A DNA stretch of 64,000 nt from Sphingobacterium sp. (GTDB lineage Bacteria > Bacteroidota > Bacteroidia > Sphingobacteriales > Sphingobacteriaceae), in NCBI GenBank assembly GCA_031286695.1, contig JAITTY010000006.1, positions 186,001 to 250,000 on the forward strand, given 5' to 3'. Numbering within the stretch: the first letter of the stretch is position 1; every line of letters starts with the position of its first letter. The notes beneath the pieces were generated by a model. It had not been told where the DNA came from. It saw only the letters and a program-made list of their open reading frames with translations, and made no database searches. Below, piece by piece: positions 41,374-49,962 of this stretch. Made by a program: the position numbers and the translations under genes.

Positions 41374-43206
41374 ATGTATAAGAAGATTGTAGTTATAATC
41401 CTCATGTCGACGATTGTATTTATCCTAGGGTTTACGACAGGACAATCAGCTTATACAAAAAAAAGAGGAGCCTCTGCTCGTGAGCATCTGATTCAGAAAG
41501 AAGTTCTGGATCAGATGCTGTCTTTTAAGGCCTATATTAAAGATACACTTGCTGTTGAGGTCCACAAAGAAGAAATAGATCCTGTGGGGTTGCGAAAGGC
41601 ATTTTTGAAAACCAGAATTCTTTTTAAAAGATTTGAATGGGCTTCGGAATATTTTACTGCGGATCTATCCAAAAGGCTAAACGGGCCGCCGGTGGAGGAA
41701 GTGGAAAATGCGGATTTATTGGACCCTTCTTTAGCCAGAGGGGTGGAGCCAGTGGGACTGCAGGTGATCGAAGAGCTTATCTATCCCACATTCGATAACA
41801 GCAATAGGCAAAAGCTAATTCGTGAAATTGAACATTTAATCACAAATGCGGATTATTTGATTTCCTATTTCAAAGATCATCAATTGGAGGATTGGCGCAT
41901 TTTGGATGCTTCAAAACTTGAAGTATTTCGGATTATATCTTTGGGGATTACCGGATTTGATAATCCGCTCTTTCAAAACAGCATGATGGAGGCGTCGGTT
42001 GCTCTAGGAAGCTTGCAAAGTACATTTCTCCATTATGGTACACGTAAAGAAAGACTATTTTTAACACTGACCAAGGCGATTAATTATCTTCAAGGGAATA
42101 CTGATTTTAATTCTTTTGACAGAGCATTATTCATTACACAATTTGCGAATGGAATCAGTACTGAAATAGCGGCTTTAGAACGAAATCAAACTGGACCTAA
42201 AATTAAGTATAATAGAATGCTGAGACAGGGTGTAAATACGATGTTTGATCTGGATGCATTTAATGCGGATGCTTTTTCTCCTGGACCGAAATTTCATTTA
42301 TCAGATGAAAAGACTGTATTGGGCAAGAAGCTATTTTATGATGTGGCTTTATCGGGTACACATACCCGAAGTTGTGCTTCCTGCCACAATCCCAATCTTG
42401 CTTTTACCGATGGAATGATGTTGCAAGAGGATATTCATGCCTCCGGACGGTTATTGAAACGAAATACCCCCACTTTATTGAATGCGGCTTTACAATCCAA
42501 TTATTTTTATGATATGCGATCATTGACTCTGGAAGATCAGATACAAGATGTTATTGGAAATAAGCAGGAAATGGATGGTTCGATGACAACTATTGTGCAA
42601 TACGTTTCGTCAGATAAAATTTATCAATCGTTGTTTAATAATGCTTTTGGTACAGAAAGCAAACTAGGCTCTGCGGATCAAATAACCAATGCACTTGCTT
42701 CTTATATCCGTAGTCTAACTAAAATCAATAGTCGATTTGATGTATATATGCGCGGAGACCGAACTGCTTTATCTGCTTCGGAGGTGGATGGCTTTAATTT
42801 ATTTATGGGTAAAGGAAAGTGTGCAACCTGTCATTTTCTTCCTTTATTCAATGGTGTTACGCCGCCCAAATTTATGCAGAGTGAGGTGGAGGTTTTGGGC
42901 GTGCCTAGTTCTCAAAAAAGTGCTGTTCTTGATGCTGATTTAGGGTATTACACTATTATTGGTGTTGATTCATATAAATATGCTTTTAAAATTCCTTCTG
43001 TCCGAAATGTGAAAAAGACGGCACCTTATATGCATAATGGAATTTATCAGACCTTGGATGAAGTCATGGAGTTTTACAATAATGGCGGCGGGGCAGGATT
43101 GGGGATCAAATTACCCAATCAGACACTGTCAGATGAAAATCTGCATCTGACCGAAAAGGAAAAGAAAGATATTATTGCATTTATGGAAAGTCTCGAAAGC
43201 CAATGA
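41374..43206 (+). CDS. Di-haem cytochrome c peroxidase family protein with N-terminal helical domain
   Basis: The 610-aa protein has a signal or anchor (VIILMSTIVFILGFTTG). A helical domain (about residues 40-290; LKTRILFKRFEWASEYF, GVEPVGLQVIEELIYP) precedes the catalytic part. The peroxidase (MauG-like) domain has two CxxCH haem sites: CASCH (about 333) and CATCH (about 483). Landmarks are GKKLFYDVALSG, LKRNTPTLLNAAL and KIPSVRNVKKTAPYMHNG. The protein should be periplasmic and reduce peroxides or oxidise a protein partner. The long N-terminal domain is seen in some Bacteroidota homologues. It follows the phosphoesterase gene closely. Confidence 0.93.
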   Translation: MYKKIVVIILMSTIVFILGFTTGQSAYTKKRGASAREHLIQKEVLDQMLSFKAYIKDTLAVEVHKEEIDPVGLRKAFLKTRILFKRFEWASEYFTADLSKRLNGPPVEEVENADLLDPSLARGVEPVGLQVIEELIYPTFDNSNRQKLIREIEHLITNADYLISYFKDHQLEDWRILDASKLEVFRIISLGITGFDNPLFQNSMMEASVALGSLQSTFLHYGTRKERLFLTLTKAINYLQGNTDFNSFDRALFITQFANGISTEIAALERNQTGPKIKYNRMLRQGVNTMFDLDAFNADAFSPGPKFHLSDEKTVLGKKLFYDVALSGTHTRSCASCHNPNLAFTDGMMLQEDIHASGRLLKRNTPTLLNAALQSNYFYDMRSLTLEDQIQDVIGNKQEMDGSMTTIVQYVSSDKIYQSLFNNAFGTESKLGSADQITNALASYIRSLTKINSRFDVYMRGDRTALSASEVDGFNLFMGKGKCATCHFLPLFNGVTPPKFMQSEVEVLGVPSSQKSAVLDADLGYYTIIGVDSYKYAFKIPSVRNVKKTAPYMHNGIYQTLDEVMEFYNNGGGAGLGIKLPNQTLSDENLHLTEKEKKDIIAFMESLESQ

Positions 43207-43236
43207 AGTAGCTTGTGAGATAGCCCTTTTAGCATT

Positions 43237-43842
43237 CTATTGATTTCTTCGGGTTGGCTGAGGAGTCTTATTGAGCCTAAATGAAGGGGCATCAAATTGA
43301 TTGAGTTCTTGCAGTAGCGGTAAGGGATTGATTTTTATCGTAGTTTTTCTTTCTTGGATATTCTCTTCGGATCCAAGTGCTTTTACCTGTTCGGTTTTTA
43401 TTCCGGTCAATAAGTTGAATTGGGTTTCTGTCGTTGTATTTTTGCCATCCCAGGTTCCTTTTTCTAGGTAGATCAATTCGAAATTTCCATTTCTGCAACG
43501 AAATTTATAATTGGCATGCCCATCTGTTATATCGGCTAAAATATGAAGCTGACCATTTTCAATAGCGAAGTTGGGCAGCGGAAAATGGGGCTCGATCATC
43601 GTTGTGGAGGAGAGGGCCAATCGTAGCTTTCCATTGGGTTTGGACAGAAATACCTGCGTTTTAATTGGTGTTGCTGTATTTGATGTGTCCATGGTAAGAA
43701 CAATTTTATCCGGATAACCATCATGATTTATATCGCCTTCTAGCTCCTGAATTTTTGCTGTAAAACTATCTTTTATTGATTTTTGTTGGCCATATAAGGC
43801 TAAGTTGCTTAAAAAGAATATGCTCAAGATTAGTTTTTTCAT
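43237..43842 (-). CDS. Secreted protein with FG-GAP-like calcium motif, unknown
   Basis: The 201-aa protein has a signal peptide (ILSIFFLSNLALYGQQ) followed by LEGDINHDGYPDKIVL, a DxNxDGxxD calcium-binding motif as in FG-GAP/VCBS repeat proteins. A beta-rich region (PIKTQVFLSKPNGKLRLAL) and a Pro-rich tail follow. The family is common in Bacteroidota but the function is unknown. The ATG at 43842 is chosen because an extension to 43893 adds residues before a clean signal peptide. It is convergent with the peroxidase gene, 30 bp away. Confidence 0.78.
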   Translation of the reverse strand: MKKLILSIFFLSNLALYGQQKSIKDSFTAKIQELEGDINHDGYPDKIVLTMDTSNTATPIKTQVFLSKPNGKLRLALSSTTMIEPHFPLPNFAIENGQLHILADITDGHANYKFRCRNGNFELIYLEKGTWDGKNTTTETQFNLLTGIKTEQVKALGSEENIQERKTTIKINPLPLLQELNQFDAPSFRLNKTPQPTRRNQ

Positions 43843-43972
43843 CCGGTATAAACGTAGCATTAAATAAATCATAAATCGATTCAATATACGCATTCAAGAT
43901 GGGAAAGCTATTATTTTACCATAGCTTGCTTTCTCGGGATAGATTAACAATCAAGTTAGTACACCCTACTGA

Positions 43973-44485
43973 CTATAGGGAAAGACTATAGTACATGGAG
44001 TAACCAGTTGTTCCGTCGAGCCATTGCACAAGTTCTTTATGACTATAATGAAAACCGGCTTTCTGAATAGCGGCTTTTGAAATCATATTTATTTCACGAT
44101 GGCTTATAGTCAGTTTTCTCAATTGATTCCCGGTGGCCCACATCATTCTTATTTTATACAAAAGACTCGATAGACCTAATTTTCTATACTGTGGCTGTAT
44201 GAAAGACTGACCAAAGTAGGCTTCTTCTTTATTGAGCAACAGCATGCTCGTCATCCCAATCATTTTTTCATTTTCGAAAAGGCCAAAAACAATGCGTGGG
44301 TATCTTATGCGTTCTGCCCAATCTATATCAGATAGTTCTATTTCAGGAGGAGTGCTGCGTCGAAAAAGTGTTGGTTCGGTTTGAATTGACTCGATACGCA
44401 TTACCTTATAAAGTGCCGATTCGTTCTCTGCCAGCTGACGTATATGGAATGAACCTGCTTGAAATGTTAAAACGGGGACTGACAT
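43973..44485 (-). CDS. GNAT family N-acetyltransferase
   Basis: The 170-aa protein shows GNAT features: FHIRQLAENESALYKVMRIESI, VFGLFENEKMIGMTSM, the acetyl-CoA loop QYRKLGLSSLLYKIRM, and KLTISHREINMISKAAIQKAGF. The motif order and the ends (YSHKEL vs YSHSQE) are shared with the GNAT at 9946-10455, so they look like paralogues. The ATG at 44485 is preferred to an upstream TTG at 44506. Substrate unknown. It is leftward, followed by a short spacer before the 201-aa secreted protein gene. Confidence 0.88.
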   Translation of the reverse strand: MSVPVLTFQAGSFHIRQLAENESALYKVMRIESIQTEPTLFRRSTPPEIELSDIDWAERIRYPRIVFGLFENEKMIGMTSMLLLNKEEAYFGQSFIQPQYRKLGLSSLLYKIRMMWATGNQLRKLTISHREINMISKAAIQKAGFHYSHKELVQWLDGTTGYSMYYSLSL

Positions 44486-44771
44486 GGAGTACTGATGCTG
44501 GCTCAATGATTAATTCTCTTAATTATACTGCGAAATTATATATTATTATCTGGACTTCAAATACGTATTGGATATATGTTCAATCCTCGATTCCTCGTAA
44601 TTGTGCCGCGAGAATTTGGACTATATATGTATGCAATACAATAAACCACGATAGCATTAAAACAATGCTTAATCATATTCGCTACAATTGGACCAAATGG
44701 ACCAGTAGGGAGGCAGAACAAGAATTGTACTCGTAGCCTTTTCGTAGCAGTACAGAAGTATAAGAATAGAA

Positions 44772-45131
44772 CTACAGCAGTTCAGCTATTCTATTTTCTA
44801 AATCTTCTAGATCAAAGGGCTTGGAAAGATAGCTGTCTGCTCCGGCTTGCTGGGCCAGTGTTTCGATATCGGTATTAGCGGATAGATAGATGACAGGGAT
44901 ATTGCGATATAGGGGATGATTTTTGAGCAGCCGCGTGGCTTCTACACCGCCTATTTTGGGTATCCAATTGTCCATCAAAATTAAATCGGGACGTACCTCT
45001 TCTACTTTTTCGATAATATCATGAGAAGTCTCAGAGACGGCCATATGATAGCCATTTGTTTCGAGGATTATTGTACATATTTCAAGGACATGTTTATCAT
45101 CGTCCAACATAAGTATTGTTTTATTTGACAT
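44772..45131 (-). CDS. Single-domain response regulator (CheY-like)
   Basis: A 119-aa protein that is only a receiver domain: acidic MLDDDKH, phosphoacceptor Asp54 in LILMDNWIPK, Ser/Thr in IYLSANTD, and Lys in YLSKPFDLEDLENRI. No output domain is present. It may be a phosphate shuttle or control a partner by protein contact. No kinase gene is adjacent, so its kinase is unknown; the HTCS at 49963 and the LytS kinases are the nearest candidates in the window. Confidence 0.93.
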   Translation of the reverse strand: MSNKTILMLDDDKHVLEICTIILETNGYHMAVSETSHDIIEKVEEVRPDLILMDNWIPKIGGVEATRLLKNHPLYRNIPVIYLSANTDIETLAQQAGADSYLSKPFDLEDLENRIAELL

Positions 45132-45341
45132 GTTGCAGCTTTAAAAAAGGTGGAGCTAAATTAAATAAAAAGCTAGCGAGAGAATATGGTTAAAATACCG
45201 ATTCTAATAAGTATAAATCCGTATTTTAGGTGTAGAAAACTGAAAAAGCGAGGAGATTTGGTGGGCTGGTCTAATTTTGAAGTTGCAAAATTAGTATTAT
45301 CTTTATTTTCTAATTAATATCCAATTTTGTCCTGATTCATA

Positions 45342-46133
45342 ATGAAAAAATACAATTTTATTCCCAACTGGCATTGCATATTGCTTCTATCATTAATCAT
45401 GGCAGGAAATTTCCTGTTCGCTTTTGGGAAATCGAAACAAGCGTATTTTCAATTGAAAGTATATCATTATGAGAGCGATGAGCAGGAGAAAGTCATCGAT
45501 CAGTATCTTGAGCTGGCTTACCTACCTGCATTGCATAAATTGGGATTTAAAGATGTCGGGGTATTTAAACCCTTGGAAAATGCAGCTGGCCAAGATAGAT
45601 TGGTTTATGTGTTCATCAGTGCTTCTGATCTCAATTTACTGGTTAATTTGGATCAGCGGCTGGCCAACGATCAAAAATACCTAGAGGCTGGTAAGGCATA
45701 TATGAAGGCAAGTTATAGTAAGCCTCCTTTCAAGAGATTGGAGACAATATGGATGAAAGCATTTGAAGGAATGCCCAAATCAGTGCTTCCTAAATTATCC
45801 GCTGAAAAAAGTAAACGCATTTATGAATTACGAAGTTATGAGGCCGCAACGGAGCAACTGTCCGCAAATAAGATAGCGATGTTTAACAGTGGAGAGATTG
45901 ATATTTTCGAAAAACTGAATTTTAATGCTGTTTTTTATGGACAGGTGATTGCCGGTAGCACAATGCCTAACTTGATGTATCTAACGACCTTCGAAAGTAT
46001 GGAAGATCGGAATATACATTGGAAAGATTTTGGACCTTTATACAAACCAATGCAAGACTTACCGCAATATCAAAATAATGTATCAAAGAATGTTACGCTG
46101 TTATTGCACCCTACAGCATATTCTGATATTTAA
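45342..46133 (+). CDS. Secreted NIPSNAP-family protein
   Basis: The 263-aa protein has a signal peptide (LLSLIMAGNFLFAFGK) and two dimeric alpha/beta barrel-like repeats. The second holds the NIPSNAP signature RIYELRSYEA with NKIAMFNSGEIDIFEKLNFNAVFYGQVIAGSTMPNLMYLTTFES. The first repeat begins AYFQLKVYHYES. Function in bacteria is unknown. It is rightward and monocistronic, with convergent small gene 46148. Confidence 0.9.
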   Translation: MKKYNFIPNWHCILLLSLIMAGNFLFAFGKSKQAYFQLKVYHYESDEQEKVIDQYLELAYLPALHKLGFKDVGVFKPLENAAGQDRLVYVFISASDLNLLVNLDQRLANDQKYLEAGKAYMKASYSKPPFKRLETIWMKAFEGMPKSVLPKLSAEKSKRIYELRSYEAATEQLSANKIAMFNSGEIDIFEKLNFNAVFYGQVIAGSTMPNLMYLTTFESMEDRNIHWKDFGPLYKPMQDLPQYQNNVSKNVTLLLHPTAYSDI

Positions 46134-46147
46134 TGGTCTAGTTGGGT

Positions 46148-46549
46148 TTATCTTCTTCTAACAAACAAATTAAATTTTTTGCACCAGTCAAAGAAGCTAG
46201 CTAGGGTTTTTCTGTCCAATTTTTCAAAATTGTAAATCTTATGGGGATAGGGAAGAGCATTGGTATAAATACCAGTATCTGCTAATATTAGCATTGGATT
46301 GGTATTGTCAATTTTGTCGAAATATTTGCTTAGGATCGTATAATGAGTGTTAAATAGTGATTCGACAGTTTCACTGTTAGAGACAAACGATATGGTATAA
46401 TCGTAGTCATCATGTTGCATTTTTTCACAGTCGCATATCATATTTTTACCTAAAGCAACTTCATTTCCACTGTCCCAAAGAAAATTTGCGACTTCAAAAA
46501 ATAAATCGTTTTTGATATGCCCAACGGGCTCAGCGATAAAATATCTCAT
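46148..46549 (-). CDS. Hypothetical protein, unrecognised
   Basis: A 133-aa soluble protein with no signal sequence. It has a mixed alpha/beta pattern, two Cys residues in a row of charged residues (MICDCEKMQHDDYDY), and repeated Tyr/Phe-Asp segments (FISFV, YTILSKYFDK, PYPHKIYNFEKL). I recognise no family. It lies between the NIPSNAP gene, to which it is convergent, and the AraC gene, with 185 bp to the latter. Small cytosolic orphan proteins of this type are often immunity or toxin-antitoxin components; there is no direct support here. Confidence 0.65.
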   Translation of the reverse strand: MRYFIAEPVGHIKNDLFFEVANFLWDSGNEVALGKNMICDCEKMQHDDYDYTISFVSNSETVESLFNTHYTILSKYFDKIDNTNPMLILADTGIYTNALPYPHKIYNFEKLDRKTLASFFDWCKKFNLFVRRR

Positions 46550-46734
46550 TCGTGTTCTCTTTTACTTGTGGTTTTCTGATCTAATGGATTACACGATCCT
46601 GTCTGTCGGATTTCGGTAATTAATTAAAGATGGTGTTCAACAGGTCACTAACAGTAAGCAGGACCAATATTTCTAACACAAAGAAATATGAATTTGCTGT
46701 AGTTTAAAAGAGATAAAAAGTGGTAAGTATTGGA

Positions 46735-47607
46735 TTATTCAAGGTTTTTGTTTCGAAAGGTAAGAGCTGTCATACCGGTTACCTTTGAAAATAAACGTGA
46801 AAAATAAGGATAATCATCGTATCCCAGTTCCACTGCAATTTCTTTTACAGATTTAGTTGAATGATAGAGCAGACGTTTTGCTTCTAATACAACACGTTGC
46901 TGAATATGATACGTAACGGGCTTTCCGGTTGTTTTTTTGAGACATTCATTGAGATAAGCGGTTGATATTTTCATTTTCTCTGCATATAGCTTTGGCTGTT
47001 TAACATCAATAAAATCTTTATCTAAAAGAGATGTGAACTGTTTGCTGATAAGTTCAAATCTAGACTGTGCATCATTTTTAGTTGATTGTATTAAATACTG
47101 GGAGATAATAAGTGCCGCAATGGTATTGCAACTATCTTTCATTAATGCCGCATATAGTTTTTCGTGTCTTCTTTCATTGATTTTTAAACAGGTGTCTACT
47201 GTTTGGGATAGGACTGCCAATGTATCCTGATCAATTTCGATGGGAGCAATCGTGGCAATGTCCTTCAGTGCATTTATGTAGTCTGAGTTTAGATTTTCTA
47301 CACTGATCATTAAGACACTAAAGGCACTGTAATCCATAACTATTCCCCGATGCACTTGATAAGGCTGTATGACCATTACTGAGGAGGAACCCAATTGATA
47401 CCGCTGAAAATCTATCTCAAATATTCCATTTCCCTCTTCGAGAATGAAAAACAAATAGAAATCGTCACGATGTGCTTGACTTATCTTGGCTAATTCTAAA
47501 TTTCTAACAGCGTTCCTTTTTATAGCCATTCCAAGATTAAACTCATTGGGAAATGAATTTAAAGGGATCGTGTTATTTTTTTTAAGAGCTGATGAATGCA
47601 CCCTCAA
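46735..47607 (-). CDS. AraC-family transcriptional regulator (cupin sensor)
   Basis: A 290-aa protein with an N-terminal cupin-like domain (DDFYLFFILEEGNGIFEIDFQRYQLGSSSVMVIQPYQVHRG) and a C-terminal AraC double HTH (YAEKMKISTAYLNECLKKTTGKPVTYHIQQRVVLEAKRLL, and EIAVELGYDDYPYFSRLFSKVTGMTALTFRNK). The first codon is TTG; a GTG at 47601 or an internal ATG at 47529 are alternatives, and the conserved IPLNSFPNEFNLG argues for a start before it. It follows the 187-aa gene by 2 bp, so they may be co-transcribed. Inducer unknown. Confidence 0.9.
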   Translation of the reverse strand: MRVHSSALKKNNTIPLNSFPNEFNLGMAIKRNAVRNLELAKISQAHRDDFYLFFILEEGNGIFEIDFQRYQLGSSSVMVIQPYQVHRGIVMDYSAFSVLMISVENLNSDYINALKDIATIAPIEIDQDTLAVLSQTVDTCLKINERRHEKLYAALMKDSCNTIAALIISQYLIQSTKNDAQSRFELISKQFTSLLDKDFIDVKQPKLYAEKMKISTAYLNECLKKTTGKPVTYHIQQRVVLEAKRLLYHSTKSVKEIAVELGYDDYPYFSRLFSKVTGMTALTFRNKNLE

Positions 47608-47609
47608 AT

Positions 47610-48173
47610 TTAAACATTTGTCAAGATACTAATAATGTTTTTTCTATACTCGGGGTCTTTTTCTCGAAGTTCGAGAATATTGTGTTTTAAATCTATATTG
47701 ACATACCATTCCGCGTAATGATGTTTTTCATTTCCGTCGTCAAAGAAAACTTTAGCTTTAATATATTCTTCATCAAAATATTCGGGTTGTCCACTGACGA
47801 TAAATGCGGTTGATCCAATAGTATCGTGCATTTTAGAGGATGTACCTTCAATTTTAAAGAGACTATTTAAGGCTTTAGTAAAATTGTCACTTAGCTTTCC
47901 AATCGAATAGAAATTAATTCCTTCGCGATAAAACCTTTGTTTGTCGACTTCCGTATCGACAATACCCAATTTCATGTCGGGACGAAAGGCGATTGCCAAT
48001 CCGACCGTCTCTCTCCCCCAAAGCCCTTTAGCTTGAACAATGTGATGCTCGTCATCATCTTTCCAATATTTTGTGATTGTCAGTTGTAAATCTACAAAAT
48101 CATCGTCCTCACTAACGTCAATCTGTCTCAAATTGCTTTGTCCATTCAAGAAATTCAAAAAGCGCATAATCAT
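47610..48173 (-). CDS. Hypothetical protein, unrecognised, upstream of AraC gene
   Basis: A 187-aa soluble protein of mixed alpha/beta character with no signal (MIMRFLNFLNGQSNLRQ; LTITKYWKDDDEHHIVQAKGLWGRETVGLAIAF; EWYVNIDLKHNILELREKDPEYRKNIISIL). The ATG at 48173 is preferred because the extension to 48239 is hydrophobic and unlike the rest. I do not recognise the family. The stop is 2 bases before the AraC gene start, so a two-gene operon is likely. Function cannot be assigned. Confidence 0.65.
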   Translation of the reverse strand: MIMRFLNFLNGQSNLRQIDVSEDDDFVDLQLTITKYWKDDDEHHIVQAKGLWGRETVGLAIAFRPDMKLGIVDTEVDKQRFYREGINFYSIGKLSDNFTKALNSLFKIEGTSSKMHDTIGSTAFIVSGQPEYFDEEYIKAKVFFDDGNEKHHYAEWYVNIDLKHNILELREKDPEYRKNIISILTNV

Positions 48174-48334
48174 CCTGTTAATTTGGTGTTTAGTTCCGTA
48201 GCATAGTGATGAGACTAGAAGATATACAACGAGTATCATTTGCAGCGGAAGCTTTTGGCTATTAAACTAAATATACTATTTTTTTATTGAAAAAATAGCC
48301 TGCAGTGGGCTTAATTGCTTGAAAAATGAATTAT

Positions 48335-49873
48335 TTACAAAGGAAGTTTCTTCGCTTTTTTTGCTGATTCAACCTCTTTGGAGATACGTTCGTTGATATT
48401 GATTTTTGCATCAATAAAGGTAAAGATGACTGTACCATGTTCTCTTGCATAACTATTTGTGATGGAGTCGGCCAGCATTGATTTGCTGAAGAAGGGACTT
48501 GTTGTTTTAAGTTCTCTTTCTCGTTCCCAGCGGTCTTTAATTCGAATCACATTGCTGTATGCTTTATTCAAATCAAACCAATTGATGTAGTCTGCATTGA
48601 ATGAAACAGCCTTTATTCCACGTTTGGAATAATAGTTGATCGCGCCGGCCTGACCATAATTGTCGCAAAGTACAAGGGTATTTTCCGATTTGGGTATTTG
48701 GTCATACACACTATCGACTTTTTGGGCAAGTTCTTTCCATCCCAGCATATCTGCAAAATCCTGTGGAAGTGGATGCTCTTTGCCATCTTCCCATGTTAAC
48801 ATTCCATATTTCCTATATTTATCAGGATGGTTCACAAAATAGGCGGGATTTCTATTGGGGAATGCAATATTGTAGATCGGAAGAAATAGGATAGCCGTTA
48901 AAGCGATCAAAATAGGTTTTAAAATTTGACCGGTTTTATTTTCCAAAAGTGATGAAATATAGACTGCGCCAAAAGCAAAATATATTGGGTAGAGACCTAT
49001 TGCATAGTAGTCTTTTGCTCTCAGTAGTAGGAAAATTCCAAGGGTGATAAAGAAAGAATAGAAGAATAGGCGGTATGTTTTAAATGCAGGGTATTTCAGG
49101 AGTGCATAGAGACCTAAAATGACTACAGGAAAGGTCCCGAAGAAAAATAGAAACTGAGATCTCATAAAGCTCCACCTGTTGACATGTACAAGCTGCGTAT
49201 CTTGAAGTTCTTTGAAATGAACAAATACAGGGAAGTTATTGCGGTACTGCCATATTAAATTTGGAAGGATAATCAGTATAGCGATGAGTATCCCATAATA
49301 TAACTTTTTTTCGGCAAAGATTTTTCGTTCTCGAACCAAGACGACTGCCGGGATCAGGCCTAAGATCAGAAATGCGATGTTATATTTATTCAAAAATCCA
49401 AATGCAAATACAACGGCTAAGTAGAATAGCCACTTAGATTGTCTACTAATTAAATATTCGATAATGAGATAATATATGGAAGTCCAGCAGAGGACATCAA
49501 AGGAATTGGGCTGATATAGGCCATTCAAACGAAATAAGACAGAAAACATGATGCAACAGCATCCGAAGACTCGGGCAAAAAGATTACCTTTTAGAGCCTC
49601 TATTGTTTTCCAGACAACAAGAATCGTGAGGGCTCCAAAAAGTGCCGGAAAAAACTTGATCCAAAAAACAGAATTACCCAATAATTTGATCAGATAGGAG
49701 ATCCAAGATGTTAGTGGCGGAACAGAAAGGAATCCCCAGGCAAGATGGTTCGCTTGATCTAAATGTAAAAATTCATCACGTTGCAATTCATAGGTCGGAC
49801 TGATCAACTGGTATTGAATGATGAATTTAAAAAGGATTAAACTGATGAGAATAATTCGGTTTCTAAGTGCCAT
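48335..49873 (-). CDS. GT39/ArnT-like glycosyltransferase (PMT_2)
   Basis: The 512-aa protein is a multi-spanning membrane enzyme with about 11-12 helices. It has the catalytic-loop acidic motif YELQRDEFLHLDQANHLAWG (acidic residues near residue 32-37) and SVPPLTSWISYLIKLLG, both typical of the PMT_2 family. It would transfer a sugar from a polyprenyl-phosphate donor to a lipid or protein on the periplasmic side. The C-terminal soluble region (residues about 380-512) is periplasmic. No partner is adjacent, so the acceptor is unknown. Single leftward gene. Confidence 0.92.
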   Translation of the reverse strand: MALRNRIILISLILFKFIIQYQLISPTYELQRDEFLHLDQANHLAWGFLSVPPLTSWISYLIKLLGNSVFWIKFFPALFGALTILVVWKTIEALKGNLFARVFGCCCIMFSVLFRLNGLYQPNSFDVLCWTSIYYLIIEYLISRQSKWLFYLAVVFAFGFLNKYNIAFLILGLIPAVVLVRERKIFAEKKLYYGILIAILIILPNLIWQYRNNFPVFVHFKELQDTQLVHVNRWSFMRSQFLFFFGTFPVVILGLYALLKYPAFKTYRLFFYSFFITLGIFLLLRAKDYYAIGLYPIYFAFGAVYISSLLENKTGQILKPILIALTAILFLPIYNIAFPNRNPAYFVNHPDKYRKYGMLTWEDGKEHPLPQDFADMLGWKELAQKVDSVYDQIPKSENTLVLCDNYGQAGAINYYSKRGIKAVSFNADYINWFDLNKAYSNVIRIKDRWERERELKTTSPFFSKSMLADSITNSYAREHGTVIFTFIDAKININERISKEVESAKKAKKLPL

Positions 49874-49962
49874 CTTGATCTTTGTTTAGGGAAGTCATCT
49901 ACCAATTTACGATAAAAATACAATGAAAACCGGGTTATTTTTGTTTTATTTCCTATTCAAAA

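Noticed and set aside
44296..44736. 146-aa open frame on the + strand
   Set aside because: It overlaps the GNAT gene on the other strand, and the free part after 44510 has no recognisable fold, only Trp/Ile/Thr-rich random-looking sequence. Codon pattern does not resemble neighbours.
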